Part shown: positions 1 through 10,898 of the stretch, piece after piece | Layout of the letters: every line of letters starts with the position of its first letter | How positions within the stretch are numbered: position 1 is the first letter of the stretch | Notes under the pieces: model-generated | The model's input: the letters and a program-made list of their open reading frames with translations, nothing else | What the model was told of the DNA's origin: nothing | The model's database searches: none | Source of the DNA: Tachypleus tridentatus | Taxonomy: Eukaryota; Arthropoda; Merostomata; Xiphosura; Limulidae | Length of the DNA: 64,000 nt | Reading direction: 5' to 3' | Assembly (NCBI RefSeq): GCF_004210375.1 | Contig: NC_134825.1 | Location: forward strand, 40,852,348 to 40,916,347 | Position numbers and translations under genes: made by a program

Positions 1-116
1 AAAAACAACAACACATCAAGTTAGAGCCTTTCTACGAGTCGCTATGCCATTGCTAAAGTTTTGCAGTTGGTCGAAAATAATTACAGGGACAAATTCTGGG
101 TCACAAGAAATTGTTG

Positions 117-392
117 TTTGGCCCAGCACGGCCAAGTAGGTTATGGCGTTCGACTCGTAATCTGAGGGTGGCGGGTTCGAATCTCCGTCGCATCAAACAT
201 GCTCTCCCTTTCAGCCGTGTGGGGCGTTATAACGTGACGGTTAATCCCACTATTCGTTGGTAAAAGAGTATCCCAAGAGTTGGCGGTGGGTGGTGATGGC
301 TAGCTGCCTTCCCTTTAGCCTTACACTGCTAAATAGGAACGACTAGCGCAGATAGCCCTCATGTAGCTTTGCGCGATATTCAAAAACAAACA
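117..392 (+). repeat. SINE-A (tRNA-Thr-like head), full length
   Basis: The head is tRNA-like: a box A region near GGCCAAGTAGG, an anticodon-loop CTCGTAA (anticodon CGT, Thr) and box B GGTTCGAATC, followed by the family's roughly 190-bp body and a CAAAAACAAACAAA tail. The 12-bp direct repeat AAGAAATTGTTG flanks it at 105-116 and 393-404. It is a target-site duplication and shows LINE-type retroposition. This is the reference copy for the family in this window. Confidence 0.93.
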
Positions 393-466
393 AAGAAATT
401 GTTGAGCCAAAGAGGTTAACGAAAACTGACCCTCCTGGGTAGATAAACATCAATACTCAAATACCC

Positions 467-506
<40 letters not shown>
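467..506. repeat. (AT)n(AG)n microsatellite
   Basis: About 11 AT dinucleotides run directly into about 9 AG dinucleotides. Simple sequence with no gene content. Confidence 0.95.
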
Positions 507-727
507 TTGAGCCAAACTCTATGACAGAAGTGATGTTGTTAAGGTAGATAGCCGTTTTCATCCTTATCTTCATTACCACTCTTGACCTTTGACCTATTCC
601 CTTCATCTTTGCTTTACATCTTCGTCGTTCTTCTGGTGCATATTTTAGTGCCAATGATATTTTTATTGCGTTTTGTCCATACTGTAAACTAGTAGTTTAG
701 TATGTCGACGAATACTACACTAGTCTC

Positions 728-840
728 CCAGTGGATCAGCGATAGATTCACGGACTTATAACGTTAAAACTTGAGGTTCGATTCTTCTAGGTAGCCTAGG
801 TGCAGATATTCCATTGCACTAAAAATTCAACTATAACTAT
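728..840 (+). repeat. SINE-C, degenerate copy
   Basis: It matches the second SINE group in the window: a CTCCCAGTGG..CAGCG start, a TTATAACG anticodon-loop region, box B-like GAGGTTCGATTC and a body that begins GTGCAGATA. It has many substitutions and no clean tail. An old insertion. Confidence 0.7.
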
Positions 841-3239
841 AAAGGAAGACCGAGAAAAATCCTGTAAACTAAGATTATGAGTTTAATATAAGGCAAAATT
901 GCAAATGAGTCATCAAACGTTTCACGTGTTTACCATGTTTAGTATTTCAAGTATTAGACATCACTTTGCTATTGGAAACTGTAAGTCCCACTTTTAGATG
1001 AATCATTATGATTATCTCTGCAGTTCTATTTATGTGCTTGATTTTTCGTTGTGTAATCTGTCCGTTAAAAATGACATTACGTATAAAGTAGTTTTATTTT
1101 AACCATTTAAGTAATTTTAAACTTAATGTTCAAAAGTTCTACTACTATTCAGTATGAGGTTCATCATAAATGTGCTGATATATTTTTATACACATTGGTA
1201 TCTTGAAAAACGTGGTGCAAGATACGAAACACGTGCTTGTACTCACGTATGATGAACTAACATTCCACAAAAGTGTTTTTACCATTTCAAATTATTATTG
1301 CTGACGTATGACTTTCTTCTCAAGTGTTTTTGCATAAAAACAGCCAAATCCTCAAAACCGTATAGATAAAAATCTGTATTTTTTATTTAAAGTTCCGTAT
1401 TTCAACGGGAAGTGTTTTAAAGTAGTTCTTTAAAATACTTAATGTTTATTGAATTTTCTAAAAATTGCGGAAATATTTCCTTTATCAGTGAAGTTCTTTA
1501 TCTTATTTTCTTTTAGAATCGGAATTTTGTAAAAATCTTTCCTAAAAATGTACATCCGAACTCTTTTCATTTTTACGGATTTCTTATTCTCTTACAGTGT
1601 AACTGCTTTTGCTTTTTGTAACGTTTAAGTAGTTACGTCTGTATGAACAAAATTGTAACATTATATTATGTTTGGGTACACTGACTGAGAGAAATTTCGG
1701 CTTAACTTTAGAATCCCGTAATGTCAATAACTACATAAATACACCCACACATTTTCTACTATTTATAACACACGTGCTTTGTACACGCTTGCTTTGCCTT
1801 TTGTTGTCCTGGAGGTTGTCACCCTGGAAAAGAACTAAGCGTCACGTGTGTTTCGCTTAGATTATTGGGCAACGGTGAACAACCCAACAGCTGGGCCGCA
1901 GGTAACATACAGATCAACTGACTGAGCTTTGTGTAAAGTTTTACGAGTTGAACAACTTCTAACTCCATAAGAATGAGGTTATTCAATTAAAAGAATTATC
2001 GAGGTAACGCTTTAGCATTTAGTGATTGCATTAAAGGCTGAATGCCGTACTTTTGAAAACAAAAATAAATAGCTTCAGAAGGACACATTAAAATATATTA
2101 TGGGATAGTAATGACTTTTTAGTTTGGTGATAAAATTGATGAGGTTCTTTTGAAATCCCATAATTATTAATTGAATATAAATTATTAAGAATATTTCTTA
2201 TTTCATTTTATTATGTGATGATATAATAGTTTTAATTTCACAAACTCATAAAATATTTAGGCTTTGATGTTTTTTTTTATTGCAAGAATAAGACATTAAT
2301 AGATAACATTTTGGATTTTTGAGACTTGTCCTTCTCATTTTAATTATATTGGAACGTAATCACTCTGTAGTGCAATGATAAATTGAGTTAACAATATAAA
2401 ACTCAATTAAAGGCTGAGTACAAAATAGCACTTGACGAAGCAATTTGATTCATGAACTAACATTAAATATTTTATCATCATAAAGTGTTCCGTGAACTGT
2501 GACTACACTGTGTTATTGCAGAATAATGTAACGACGTACTTGTGTTGGCAAGTCTTATAATTTATTACAGTTGTGTGTAGCAGAACGAAGCTTCAGACGT
2601 TTTCGAAACTTGTTTACTGTTAAGTCTGGTACTCAGTCTTCTCACTAGCCAGTCTGAATATATGAAACTGGGGGAGAAATATTAATCATAAACTACAAAT
2701 GACACAGCGTATGCTGACAAGAACAGGGTTCTGGTTCCCAAATAATTGGATGTGTTTTATTATATTTGGTTTTGGTCTGCCTTTAGAATCGCCCTTTTAT
2801 GATTCCAGGGAGAATGAGCAAGGTGCTTTGCTCAAAAGCGGGACTCTGAAGTTGGTATGTGTTTTCTTATCATGCCTGTCTATCTTACAGTTTAATGTTT
2901 TAAGTTTTAATTTATGATGTAGCGTAAAATATACAGGTTATAAAGAAATTCAGAAATAAAACAGATATATTTATATATTATAACTTCAAAAATGGAAGTA
3001 AAATAAAAGGTGTAATTTCGCGAAACTACTACAATAAAATATATTTGTTCGTATAGGTTACTAAAAGATTATTTTCGTATCAAACGAAGGCACGAAGATT
3101 AGTTCAAATAAAATTATTGATAAAGGAGTTAAAACGACAGTTGTGTAAAACGTTTATTTATAATTAAAACAAATAGAATACGAAAACCATTGTACAATAA
3201 ATAATTATTAAAAACAATGATTTAACTTTTAAAAAATAC
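841..3239. other. Unassigned intergenic DNA
   Basis: AT-rich single-copy-like sequence. The short open frames here (for example 1672-1860 and 2699-2917) have no recognisable domain, no repeated codon pattern and no convincing splice context. No gene, RNA or element recognised. Confidence 0.6.
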
Positions 3240-3781
3240 ATATGTTTTGGTGTCCTATAACACCATCTTCAGAAATAACAGTAAAGGCATGCTTAGGAAT
3301 TACACACCCACATAATGACTTTCATTTCAATAACGCCATCTACATTTAAACTGTCTAGAGTTACAAAACATCTGTCCCTACGTTATTTCTATACCTGGGG
3401 CAGCTTCCTTGTTTAATACTATATCTTTGCTTTTTTTTTTTTTCTAATGTCGTACTTTCTCTGATGTATAATTCAATTTAAAATTCTGTTTTATCAACGT
3501 AATTTTACTACAGTCTATCACACAAGAGTTTCCGCTAGATGTTCTGCTATTACCGGTTTAAAGACATTGTTTTCTAATGCTACTTTTTAACGTCCCTTGG
3601 TTCTAATTTTTGAATTTCTACACGTTTCTGCAACATAAGCTCGACCACAGATACAAGAAATTTTGTAAGTCACACTTTTATCAATTATTTCTATTTTAAC
3701 TTTTGTTCTCGTGAGTCTATTTAATTTACAACGCGTAGAAAATGTTATACTGTATTCTACGTATTTTTCATTACATAACAT
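3240..3781 (-). mobile_element. PLE-2 inverted arm: GIY-YIG end of a Penelope-like element
   Basis: On the minus strand an open frame (3587-3781) contains YKISCICGRAYVAETCR, which resembles the Penelope GIY-YIG core (usual form YxIxC..C...YVGETxR). The sequence after it, to about 3,240, matches the plus-strand segment at 6,270-6,800 in reverse complement. Shared blocks include CTTGTATCTGTGGTCGAG/CTTTGTATCTGTGGTCGAG, ATTATGTGGGTGT and GAAGATGGTGT. It is therefore an inverted partial copy of the same element, now decayed: the frame stops soon after the catalytic-like region. See 4,150-4,510 for the reverse transcriptase part. Confidence 0.75.
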
Positions 3782-4149
3782 GTTAGTGTAGATAAGCCTT
3801 AAACATATTATAAAGAAACTTTAATGTATCCCACATTGCATATTTTCTCTAACAATATACATGTTAACATTCTTAGTTTATCGATATGTTTATGAGTCAA
3901 TGTGTGGATAATTTCAGGTGTATATCTTCTATCTCTGGTTATATGTTTTAAGAAACTTAAGCCTATTTCTATATAGTAATAATAAATGCATATTTTTAGG
4001 GGATGCGGTATCTTCTTTCTTGTGGTGTCAAAATATCACAGTTTTTAACTGCCATTTTTTAATCTCTTATGAGTCACAGAGGTGAATTCCTTTCTTTACT
4101 TGTTCATAAGAACCATCCTCTAACAGTTCTTCGTTTATGTTTTCATAAA

Positions 4150-4510
4150 TATGTTTATTCAATATTACTATTTGGCTTTAAGGTTTATTTTACCAAGATT
4201 TTTTACATCTACAAAATTGGTTTACCCCTTCCGTCCAGTTGGGGACAACATAGGTTCATCATTTTATCCTCCATCAAAATTTATTTGTCGGGAATATTCG
4301 TTCTTAACGAACGCTCATGAATATACAGAAGAAAATTTATTTGATTTTGTTAAGAAAAACTGATTAACTGATAGATTAATCTCTTTAGACATTGTGTCAT
4401 TATTTACCAATGTTCCAATTAAAGAAGTTCTTGATTGCTTGGAAAATAAATTACGGGAGAGTAAGAAATTTTCTTCCTTTGATGTGAAAAAATGTAAAGT
4501 TTACCCGTGA
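4150..4510 (+). pseudogene. PLE-2 reverse transcriptase fragment
   Basis: The plus-strand translation gives FRPVGDNIGSSF, the usual Penelope LRPIVSSIGSP region. After one in-frame stop (about 4,361) comes LISLDIVSLFTNVPIKE, the RT motif A block (S-L-D-V-V-S-L-F-T-N-V-P) typical of Penelope-like elements. The open frame then ends where a LINE fragment begins near 4,511. It is the 5'/middle part of the element whose GIY-YIG ends lie at 3,240-3,781 (inverted) and 6,270-6,800 (direct). Not functional. Confidence 0.75.
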
Positions 4511-5940
4511 GATAGACTCTTCACATACTTGGAAATAACCTCTAAATTGCCTGAAGAACAAACCGGCTTCAGAAAATTTATACAAACAACTGACCACTTA
4601 GTTAGATTAACTGAAAATATGATAGATAACTTCAATAAAAAACAATGCACTGTCGCCTGCTTTTTTGACATTGAGAAAACATTTTACATTGTATGGGCTA
4701 CGGTTCCGTATGCATGAAATGGAACTACCGCGTGGAATTATTCGATGGTTATCTAACTTTATGGAAAAGAAAAATTGTAGAGGGAACCTTTTCTGAGTAC
4801 TTCACTCCAGAGGCTGGCGTCCATCAGAGGGGGGTGGTTAGTCCTATACTCTTCATCACATATGTAAACAATATGCCACTGAAGGATCCTGATCATAGAT
4901 TCTCCTCACAGTTCGCTGATGATATGGCAATCTGGAAAAGTGCTCCAACACCAGCAATAGCAGCCACAAACATACAACAACAATTAAATAGAATAAGTAA
5001 ATAGTAAGTGAATACTGCAAAAAAAATATAGAACAAAAATAAATACAGCAAAAACACAACTAGTCGTATTTACCAAACTAGCAAAGCATAAAAAGTACAG
5101 CCTAAAATACATATGAATGGAACATTACTTCAGACTGCCACATCGGAAAAATTTCTTGGTCTAACCTATGACTCAAAATTAACATAGAGTAACCACTTAA
5201 ATGAAATTAAAAGAAAAGTCTGGCGTTATTGTACTATGCTGGAAGTCTAAATAGAGTAACCACTTAAATTAAATTAAAAGTAAAGTCTGGCGTTATTGTT
5301 CTATGCTGGGAGTCTAACCGGCAAGTACAGTGAAGCATCAACAGATAATACACTAAAGGTTTACAAAACATACATTAGACCAATAATTGACTACTCAGCT
5401 CCAGTTTGAATTACTGTACATGACAAAATAATTAAAACCAAGCTACAAACAATGCAAAACACACTCCTCACAACAGTATATCCAGAACCACATCATCTAA
5501 ATTCATACACAAATATTCAAACATGCCAATCCTACCAGATAGACTCCTACATAGTACAATAACGTATTTTTATAAAAATTGGATAAAAAATGAATTATTA
5601 TACAAACTAGATAGGTATCGCATACATGATGAAGATAGCCCTAAAAATCTCTCCCCGAGCAACATATATTTTAAACATAAAAATAAATAGAAAATATACA
5701 TACGTGTATGTATATATAAAAAACGGAAGATAAAAAAAAAGGCCACCATCAAACTAGACTTCCTACTGATAGGGCAAATAAATTGGTAAATGTACGAAAC
5801 TAGTACATGGACATTGCTCTGGAAGGGGTCGGAGTAAACTCAGACCGCTCTAACTCTAAGGCAGCAGCCATACCAACCTACACTGCATGATCGTGAAAGT
5901 GAAAGAAGGAGAAAGGGGTCAAAGCATATCTGACCCTCCA
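4511..5940 (+). pseudogene. Jockey-like non-LTR retrotransposon fragment (RT), nested in PLE-2
   Basis: Two overlapping plus-strand frames (4529-4717 and 4693-5004) give a reverse transcriptase of the jockey/CR1 kind. LPEEQTGFRKF and FDIEKTF (motif A region, usually FDIEKAFD) are followed by a frameshift, then EYFTPEAGVHQRGVVSPILF (motif B), QFADDMAIW (motif C, FADD catalytic aspartates) and KINTAKTQLVVF. Further down, KFLGLTYDSKL and YIRPIIDYSAP, seen in broken frames to about 5,560, are C-terminal landmarks of jockey ORF2. The 5' end (endonuclease, ORF1) is missing, as in most truncated LINEs. Stops and frameshifts make it inactive. It sits between the RT fragment and 3' part of PLE-2. Confidence 0.88.
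5184..5317 (+). repeat. 67-bp tandem duplication inside the LINE
   Basis: The block beginning ATAGAGTAACCACTTAAAT and ending GAAGTCTAA occurs twice back to back (5184-5250 and 5251-5317), with five or so differences. 67 is not a multiple of 3, so it shifts the RT frame. It arose after the LINE coding sequence was no longer constrained. Confidence 0.9.
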
Positions 5941-6269
5941 AGGTACATAAGATCACCCAAATCCCAAAGGAGAGAAAAAAAACTATCCACTTTTTCCACA
6001 TTCATGTTTAGATACTTAAAATACGCACTTATGATTGTGTTGTGAAAGCAGAGTTGACAAACCGAATAATAAACACAGCAATAAATTAAGAATGTTAGAA
6101 TGTACATGGTAAGAGGAAAATGTAAAGTAGATAACACGAGAGTTTGTTTACCATATGTTTAAGGCTTACCTATAATTAAAAATAGGTAATATAATTGAAA
6201 AAATACATATAATTTAATGCAAAATTATCTCTGTGTTGTAAATTAAATAATCTCACTTGTAGAAAACCC
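5941..6269. other. Unassigned segment between LINE and PLE-2 end
   Basis: By position this should be LINE 3' tail or internal PLE-2 sequence (between RT motif A and the GIY-YIG end), but I recognise no motif. The minus-strand open frame 5919-6137 has no recognisable domain. Confidence 0.45.
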
Positions 6270-6800
6270 CCCAACAAAATCATAAGCGTAGGATTAACAA
6301 AATTCTTTGTATCTGTGGTCGAGTTTGTATTTGCCAAACGTGTAGAAATTTAAAATTCAGAATGAAGAAACATAAAAACACAGTAGAAAAATACAGAGTA
6401 AATTAACCAGTATTACCAGAGCATCTGGTGGATGCAGCTCCTGTTATATATAGACTGTAGTGACGCTAACTTGATAAAACAGTTAGAATTTGAAATTGAA
6501 TTAAATGTTACAGAAACTGATGAAGTCGAAAAAACAAAACAAAAACAAATATATCATATTAATTAACGAAGATGGTCCAGGTCAAGAAATAATAAAGTTT
6601 GAAACAGAATTTTTTGTAACTCTGTAACTCTGGATAGCTTATACGTAGGTGGAGTTACTGGAATATAGATAATTATGTGGGTGTATTAAGTCCAAACCAT
6701 GCCTCTATCGTCACTTTTGAAGATGGTGTCACAGAAGACTGAAATATACGCAAAGCATTTTTCAGGGCAAATCTATGTTTTTAATAACTATTTATTGTAC
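6270..6800 (+). mobile_element. PLE-2 3' part, GIY-YIG remnant, direct orientation
   Basis: Plus-strand translation around 6,300-6,400 shows ILCICGRVCICQTCRNLKFRMKKH in short pieces, a degenerate GIY-YIG core. It matches the minus-strand arm at 3,587-3,700. The match continues through the 3' untranslated part to about 6,800 (ATTATGTGGGTGT, GAAGATGGTGTCACAG, TTTATTGTACA). Together with 3,240-3,781 this forms inverted ends around the PLE-2 RT fragment. Divergence between the arms is clearly higher than between the PLE-1 copies at 32-36 kb, so this insertion is older. Confidence 0.75.
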
Positions 6801-8502
6801 ACTCAATTTAGCGTTGTTTTCTGTTTAATTGTATAAAAAACTATTGACTATTAAGAAAGTTAAAACAAGGTAAAGAGCTGAAAAAATGGGTTCATTCAAG
6901 CGATTGATTAATTAAGAATGATTTTTACAATTATGTTTTTTCCTGATCAAGGTACTTGTATAAGTCTCTTAACTCTTAACAGCGGGAATATTGAAGGTAG
7001 CAACATCAGTTGATTACGGTCGAAGTTTAAGGGTTAAAGCTATAAATAGTTTTAGTAAGAATGTGTTAGAAGATTATTTGGTTTTTAAAACAACAACAAA
7101 AACAAAATACGTTGCCACTGTTAGTGTATTAGTTATTTGTAAAACGTTGTATATTTATAATAAATTTTTCGTTGTTCAAACCGTTTTGAAACATTTATTT
7201 TCTGAAAAGTAGGTTACTCGGTAAATTTCAAAGTCAAATTTTTTATGTATCTATTTTAACTTCTAGACACATACACAAAGAAATAATGTAGGAATCTTTA
7301 AAGTATTTTAATAATACTGTCTTCAGTCCTGTAATAAAAATGTTGAAATACATTCTCAGAAATTCTAACTTTTTAACAGCCTGTAAAAATGAAACATTTT
7401 CAGTCACGAAACTTCACTGTTAAAGCTTTTTAAGGATAGACTACATCACATTATAAAAGATTGACGCTAATGAAACATTGGAATCTTCAAGTTGCATCAT
7501 TTATCCGAAAGAAAAACTTAATTGTTTTCAGTTTGTCTCTTTTCAACTGGCGAGATTTTCCTTAAATTGCACTTACTAGTGACAAAGACAAAATTCTCTT
7601 GCCCAGAGAGGGAATCTCACTGTTAATGGGTTTCTTTGTTCCATTTCACCTTCCCAAAGGGATAACCAGAAAAGAAAAACATTACAAGTTTTAAAGGATA
7701 TAAAGTTTCGCAACTACACCTAAGATTGTTAGAACAACCTTCTTTTATTTCAAATAACTTACACTCAATAAGTCGGTGTTCTATTAATGTTAGTGAAGTA
7801 AAATATTATTTTCAGTTAAACTAGCAAGCTGCATGAGATATTATTGGGATTATGGATAAGAACGTCGATAACAGGGAGGGCTCTTTAACAATGAATTAGT
7901 ACATCCTAGTCATTATGAGTGCTGTTATAGTTTGTTTTGTCTTTTTATAGCAATAGGTTATGATCCTAGTTATATAGTTATATTAATTATTATTAATTTT
8001 GGTTTATACCGGTTTCTTGCCTTGGTCAAAAGAAAATGGTAGAAGGTAGAAACTTAAATTCAGAATAATTTTCTCACTCTTTCTTTTTTTCAGGGATAAA
8101 AATTTTAAATGTAAATACTCTTGTCTGTAATACTAGATGAACTAATGTTTCGTGAGTAGTTTCGATGTTTAAACAATATCACATACACATGTACATGTGT
8201 GAATAAAGTTTGTGAACGTCAGAATCGTTTACATTTGAAATTATGTGTATTGTAGACTTATAAGGTGTCTGCAGAGAAGCCATCAGAGTAACATGTATAA
8301 ATAGCTAAAAGGATCTCTGACACCAAGTACTGAAGTATGTGATATTTAGATGTTAGAGATAGGCACAAAATATGAGACATTGGGGTGTTAGGTGAAAAAC
8401 GTTATATTTAGACCAGCTAGCTGAAATTGGATATCAAATAATTTTTATGTATCAGAGGAAAACAAGTTGTTAAAATATTAGAGCAAAAAATTAAACGAAT
8501 GT
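6801..8502. other. Unassigned intergenic DNA
   Basis: AT-rich, no domain-bearing frame, no recognised repeat. The 73-codon frame at 6991-7212 is low-complexity and lacks family features. Confidence 0.6.
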
Positions 8503-8632
8503 CCCCCTCCCAGTGGCACAGCGGCATGTCTGTGAACTCGCACCGCAAGAAATCGGGTTTGATACCCGTGGTTAGCAGAGCACAGGTAGCCCATTGTGTA
8601 GATTTATACTTACTTCTGAACAAAAGACTAAA
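8503..8632 (+). repeat. SINE-C copy
   Basis: CTCCCAGTGGCACAGCGGC begins a tRNA-like head with box B GGTTTGATACCCGTGG. The family body follows (GCAGAGCACAGGTAGCCCAT, TGTGTAGATTTATACTT). One of about nine copies or fragments in the window. Confidence 0.85.
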
Positions 8633-10639
8633 CTAGTGATGTCAAGATACGAGTAATTGTAGCAGAAAGTTTAAAGTGGAAACTTGTTGTGTCACAGTAT
8701 CACATTAAAGGGTAAAACGTTTATAAATGAATGAATGTTAAATAAATATTTCAATATTGAATATGAACTTTCTTGGAAGAAAGTCTACAATTTTGTCTGT
8801 TGCTAAACAGCCAAACAGTAGGTAGTTGAGACAGGGTCACCGCCTCGTGGGTACCTACAAAAACCTAAAATAAACCATAAATAGCTAAAATCGATGCCAT
8901 TGATTTCAACGTCGACTGTAAAAAGGATACATTATAGTTCTATCTGTCGTAATTCGTGACAGAAATGAACACACGCGCCTACAAGTTTTTGTGATTGAAA
9001 AAGAGAGGTTTAAATGGTATTTTATGACTGTACCTAAACATGAAAGTTCCTAAAGGACTTCACATAAACTCTTTGATATAATAACACTATCAACTCATGA
9101 TTTATAGGATGCCACAATTGACCGCTGTTTTTTAAACTTCTTAAAACAGATAAAGGTAAAAATATTTTTATTCAATTTGAAAACTTTAAAGAATTTGCTA
9201 AACTATATTATTTGGATGATTCTCAAGGCTATAATGAGTTAGTGACATAAGAAACTTCCTATGCTGGGATTTAATGTATGAAAATATAGCTTTATTGGCT
9301 CAAACGACATAAAGAGTTAATTGTCTGTTGCGAGTTTCTGTCAATCATTTCACTATCGTCTGCCTTATAAACATTGCTTCGTACTCAGTGATGTTGAGAA
9401 AAAAAAAATGTAAAAACGGCATACATTTATATTATTGCTTCGTACTAGTCAATATACACTTTATTCAGAAATGAGAAATTAGTGAAAAGAAAACGTTATT
9501 ATTAGTAAAGCTGCTTTATACGTATAGAAGACAGAAAATTATATATCGTGTTATCGTAAAGTAATAAACATTTAGATTAGCATTTGATTCCACTTAATTT
9601 GTATGGTTAGTTTGTAAATGTATTACAGCTTACTTGCTGTAAATATTTAAAGTGAAGATAAATTCTCATTCAAGATCATTTTCCCTACATCAAAATCTTC
9701 ATTTGCTAAGCTTCGTAAACTATATTTAGTTTCAACAATGCTTTACTGAATAATTGGCTGTACGTTTATGAAGCCTAAGATGATAATTGTTGTCAAGTAA
9801 TTCTTCAATGACGTCTATCTGACCTAAACGGCCAGGTTAGTATTCATTTGTTTCACTTGTCTGTCCTAATTAAATATTGATTGAGTTTTATAATTCCACC
9901 TAGACTATAAATTTGTGAAAAACAAGTAACAAAATAACTTATCTGGGCTTAGAGTAAGTGCTGCCACCTTTTGGATATTTGTTAATTTGTTTTTGTTGTT
10001 ATGGTAAAATAAAGCATATATTCTGTAATAAATGATTCTTAAAAATGCAGGTAATCTTTGTGCAATTCGTAGGAAACGTATTTATTAAAAAGTCAAAATA
10101 AATACTGGACGAGTTTTAAAAATCATTTTCAAGTGTGTCACAATTTTCATATCAAATTTCACTGAGTTTTAGTTTCACAGTTTCAAACATCTGAAATAGA
10201 TAGAATGCTGTGTTACGACATCATAAAGACCAGTGGAGTATTGTTTATCGTGTTTGGCTAATATGTAAATAAAATGCCACAAAACGTGTAAGCTTTCGCA
10301 CCGTTTCAAATTTAAATATCATAGACATAACGTAGGTTTCACATTTTAGTAAGTTTGTGTATCTATCTGCAGAAAAAATGAAACGGAAGAAAGTGTAATA
10401 TTTGTACTGTAGAGAGAAATCTGGCGTATAATGTAAAATACTTTATATCATTATCGATTATAACGTTCAACGTGCGTGTACCACAAAAACCCAATTCTGC
10501 TTACGACTGCCTACACGTGTCAACATGTGCTTTGTCATCGATCGTTCAGTTGTCTATATAAAACTAACCCTGTACATACAGCTAATATTTACCAGTTTCT
10601 AATTTAAGGATTACGTAGGTCCGATTATTTCTCACTCTG
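8633..10639. other. Unassigned intergenic DNA
   Basis: No open frame of note on either strand, no recognised element. Sequence is AT-rich throughout. Confidence 0.6.
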
Positions 10640-10898
10640 ATGTGACTAGGTGGTTAAAGCACTCGATTCGTAATCGGAGGATCGCGGGTTCGAATCCACG
10701 TCATACCAAAATGCTCCCTCTTTCAACCATGGGAGTGTTGTAATGTGACGGTCAATCTCACTATTCGTTGGTAAAAGTATAGGCCAAGAGGTGGCGATGG
10801 GTGGTGATGAATAGCTGTCTTCTCCCTAGTTTTACACTGCTAACTTAGGAACGGCTAGCGTAGACAGCCCTCGTGTGGCTTTGCGCAAAATTCGAAAC
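10640..10898 (+). repeat. SINE-A copy
   Basis: tRNA-like head (TAGGTGGTTAAAGCACTCG, anticodon loop TTCGTAA, box B GGTTCGAATCC), body with GACGGTCAATCTCACTATTC and an end at GCGCAAAATTCGAAAC. Nearly full length, moderately diverged. Confidence 0.92.

Noticed and set aside
117-200. tRNA genes at tRNA-like sequences (also near 10,640, 13,524, 21,700, 27,170, 60,650 and 62,110)
   Set aside because: Acceptor stems do not close and each is fused to the same SINE body; these are SINE heads with box A/B promoters.
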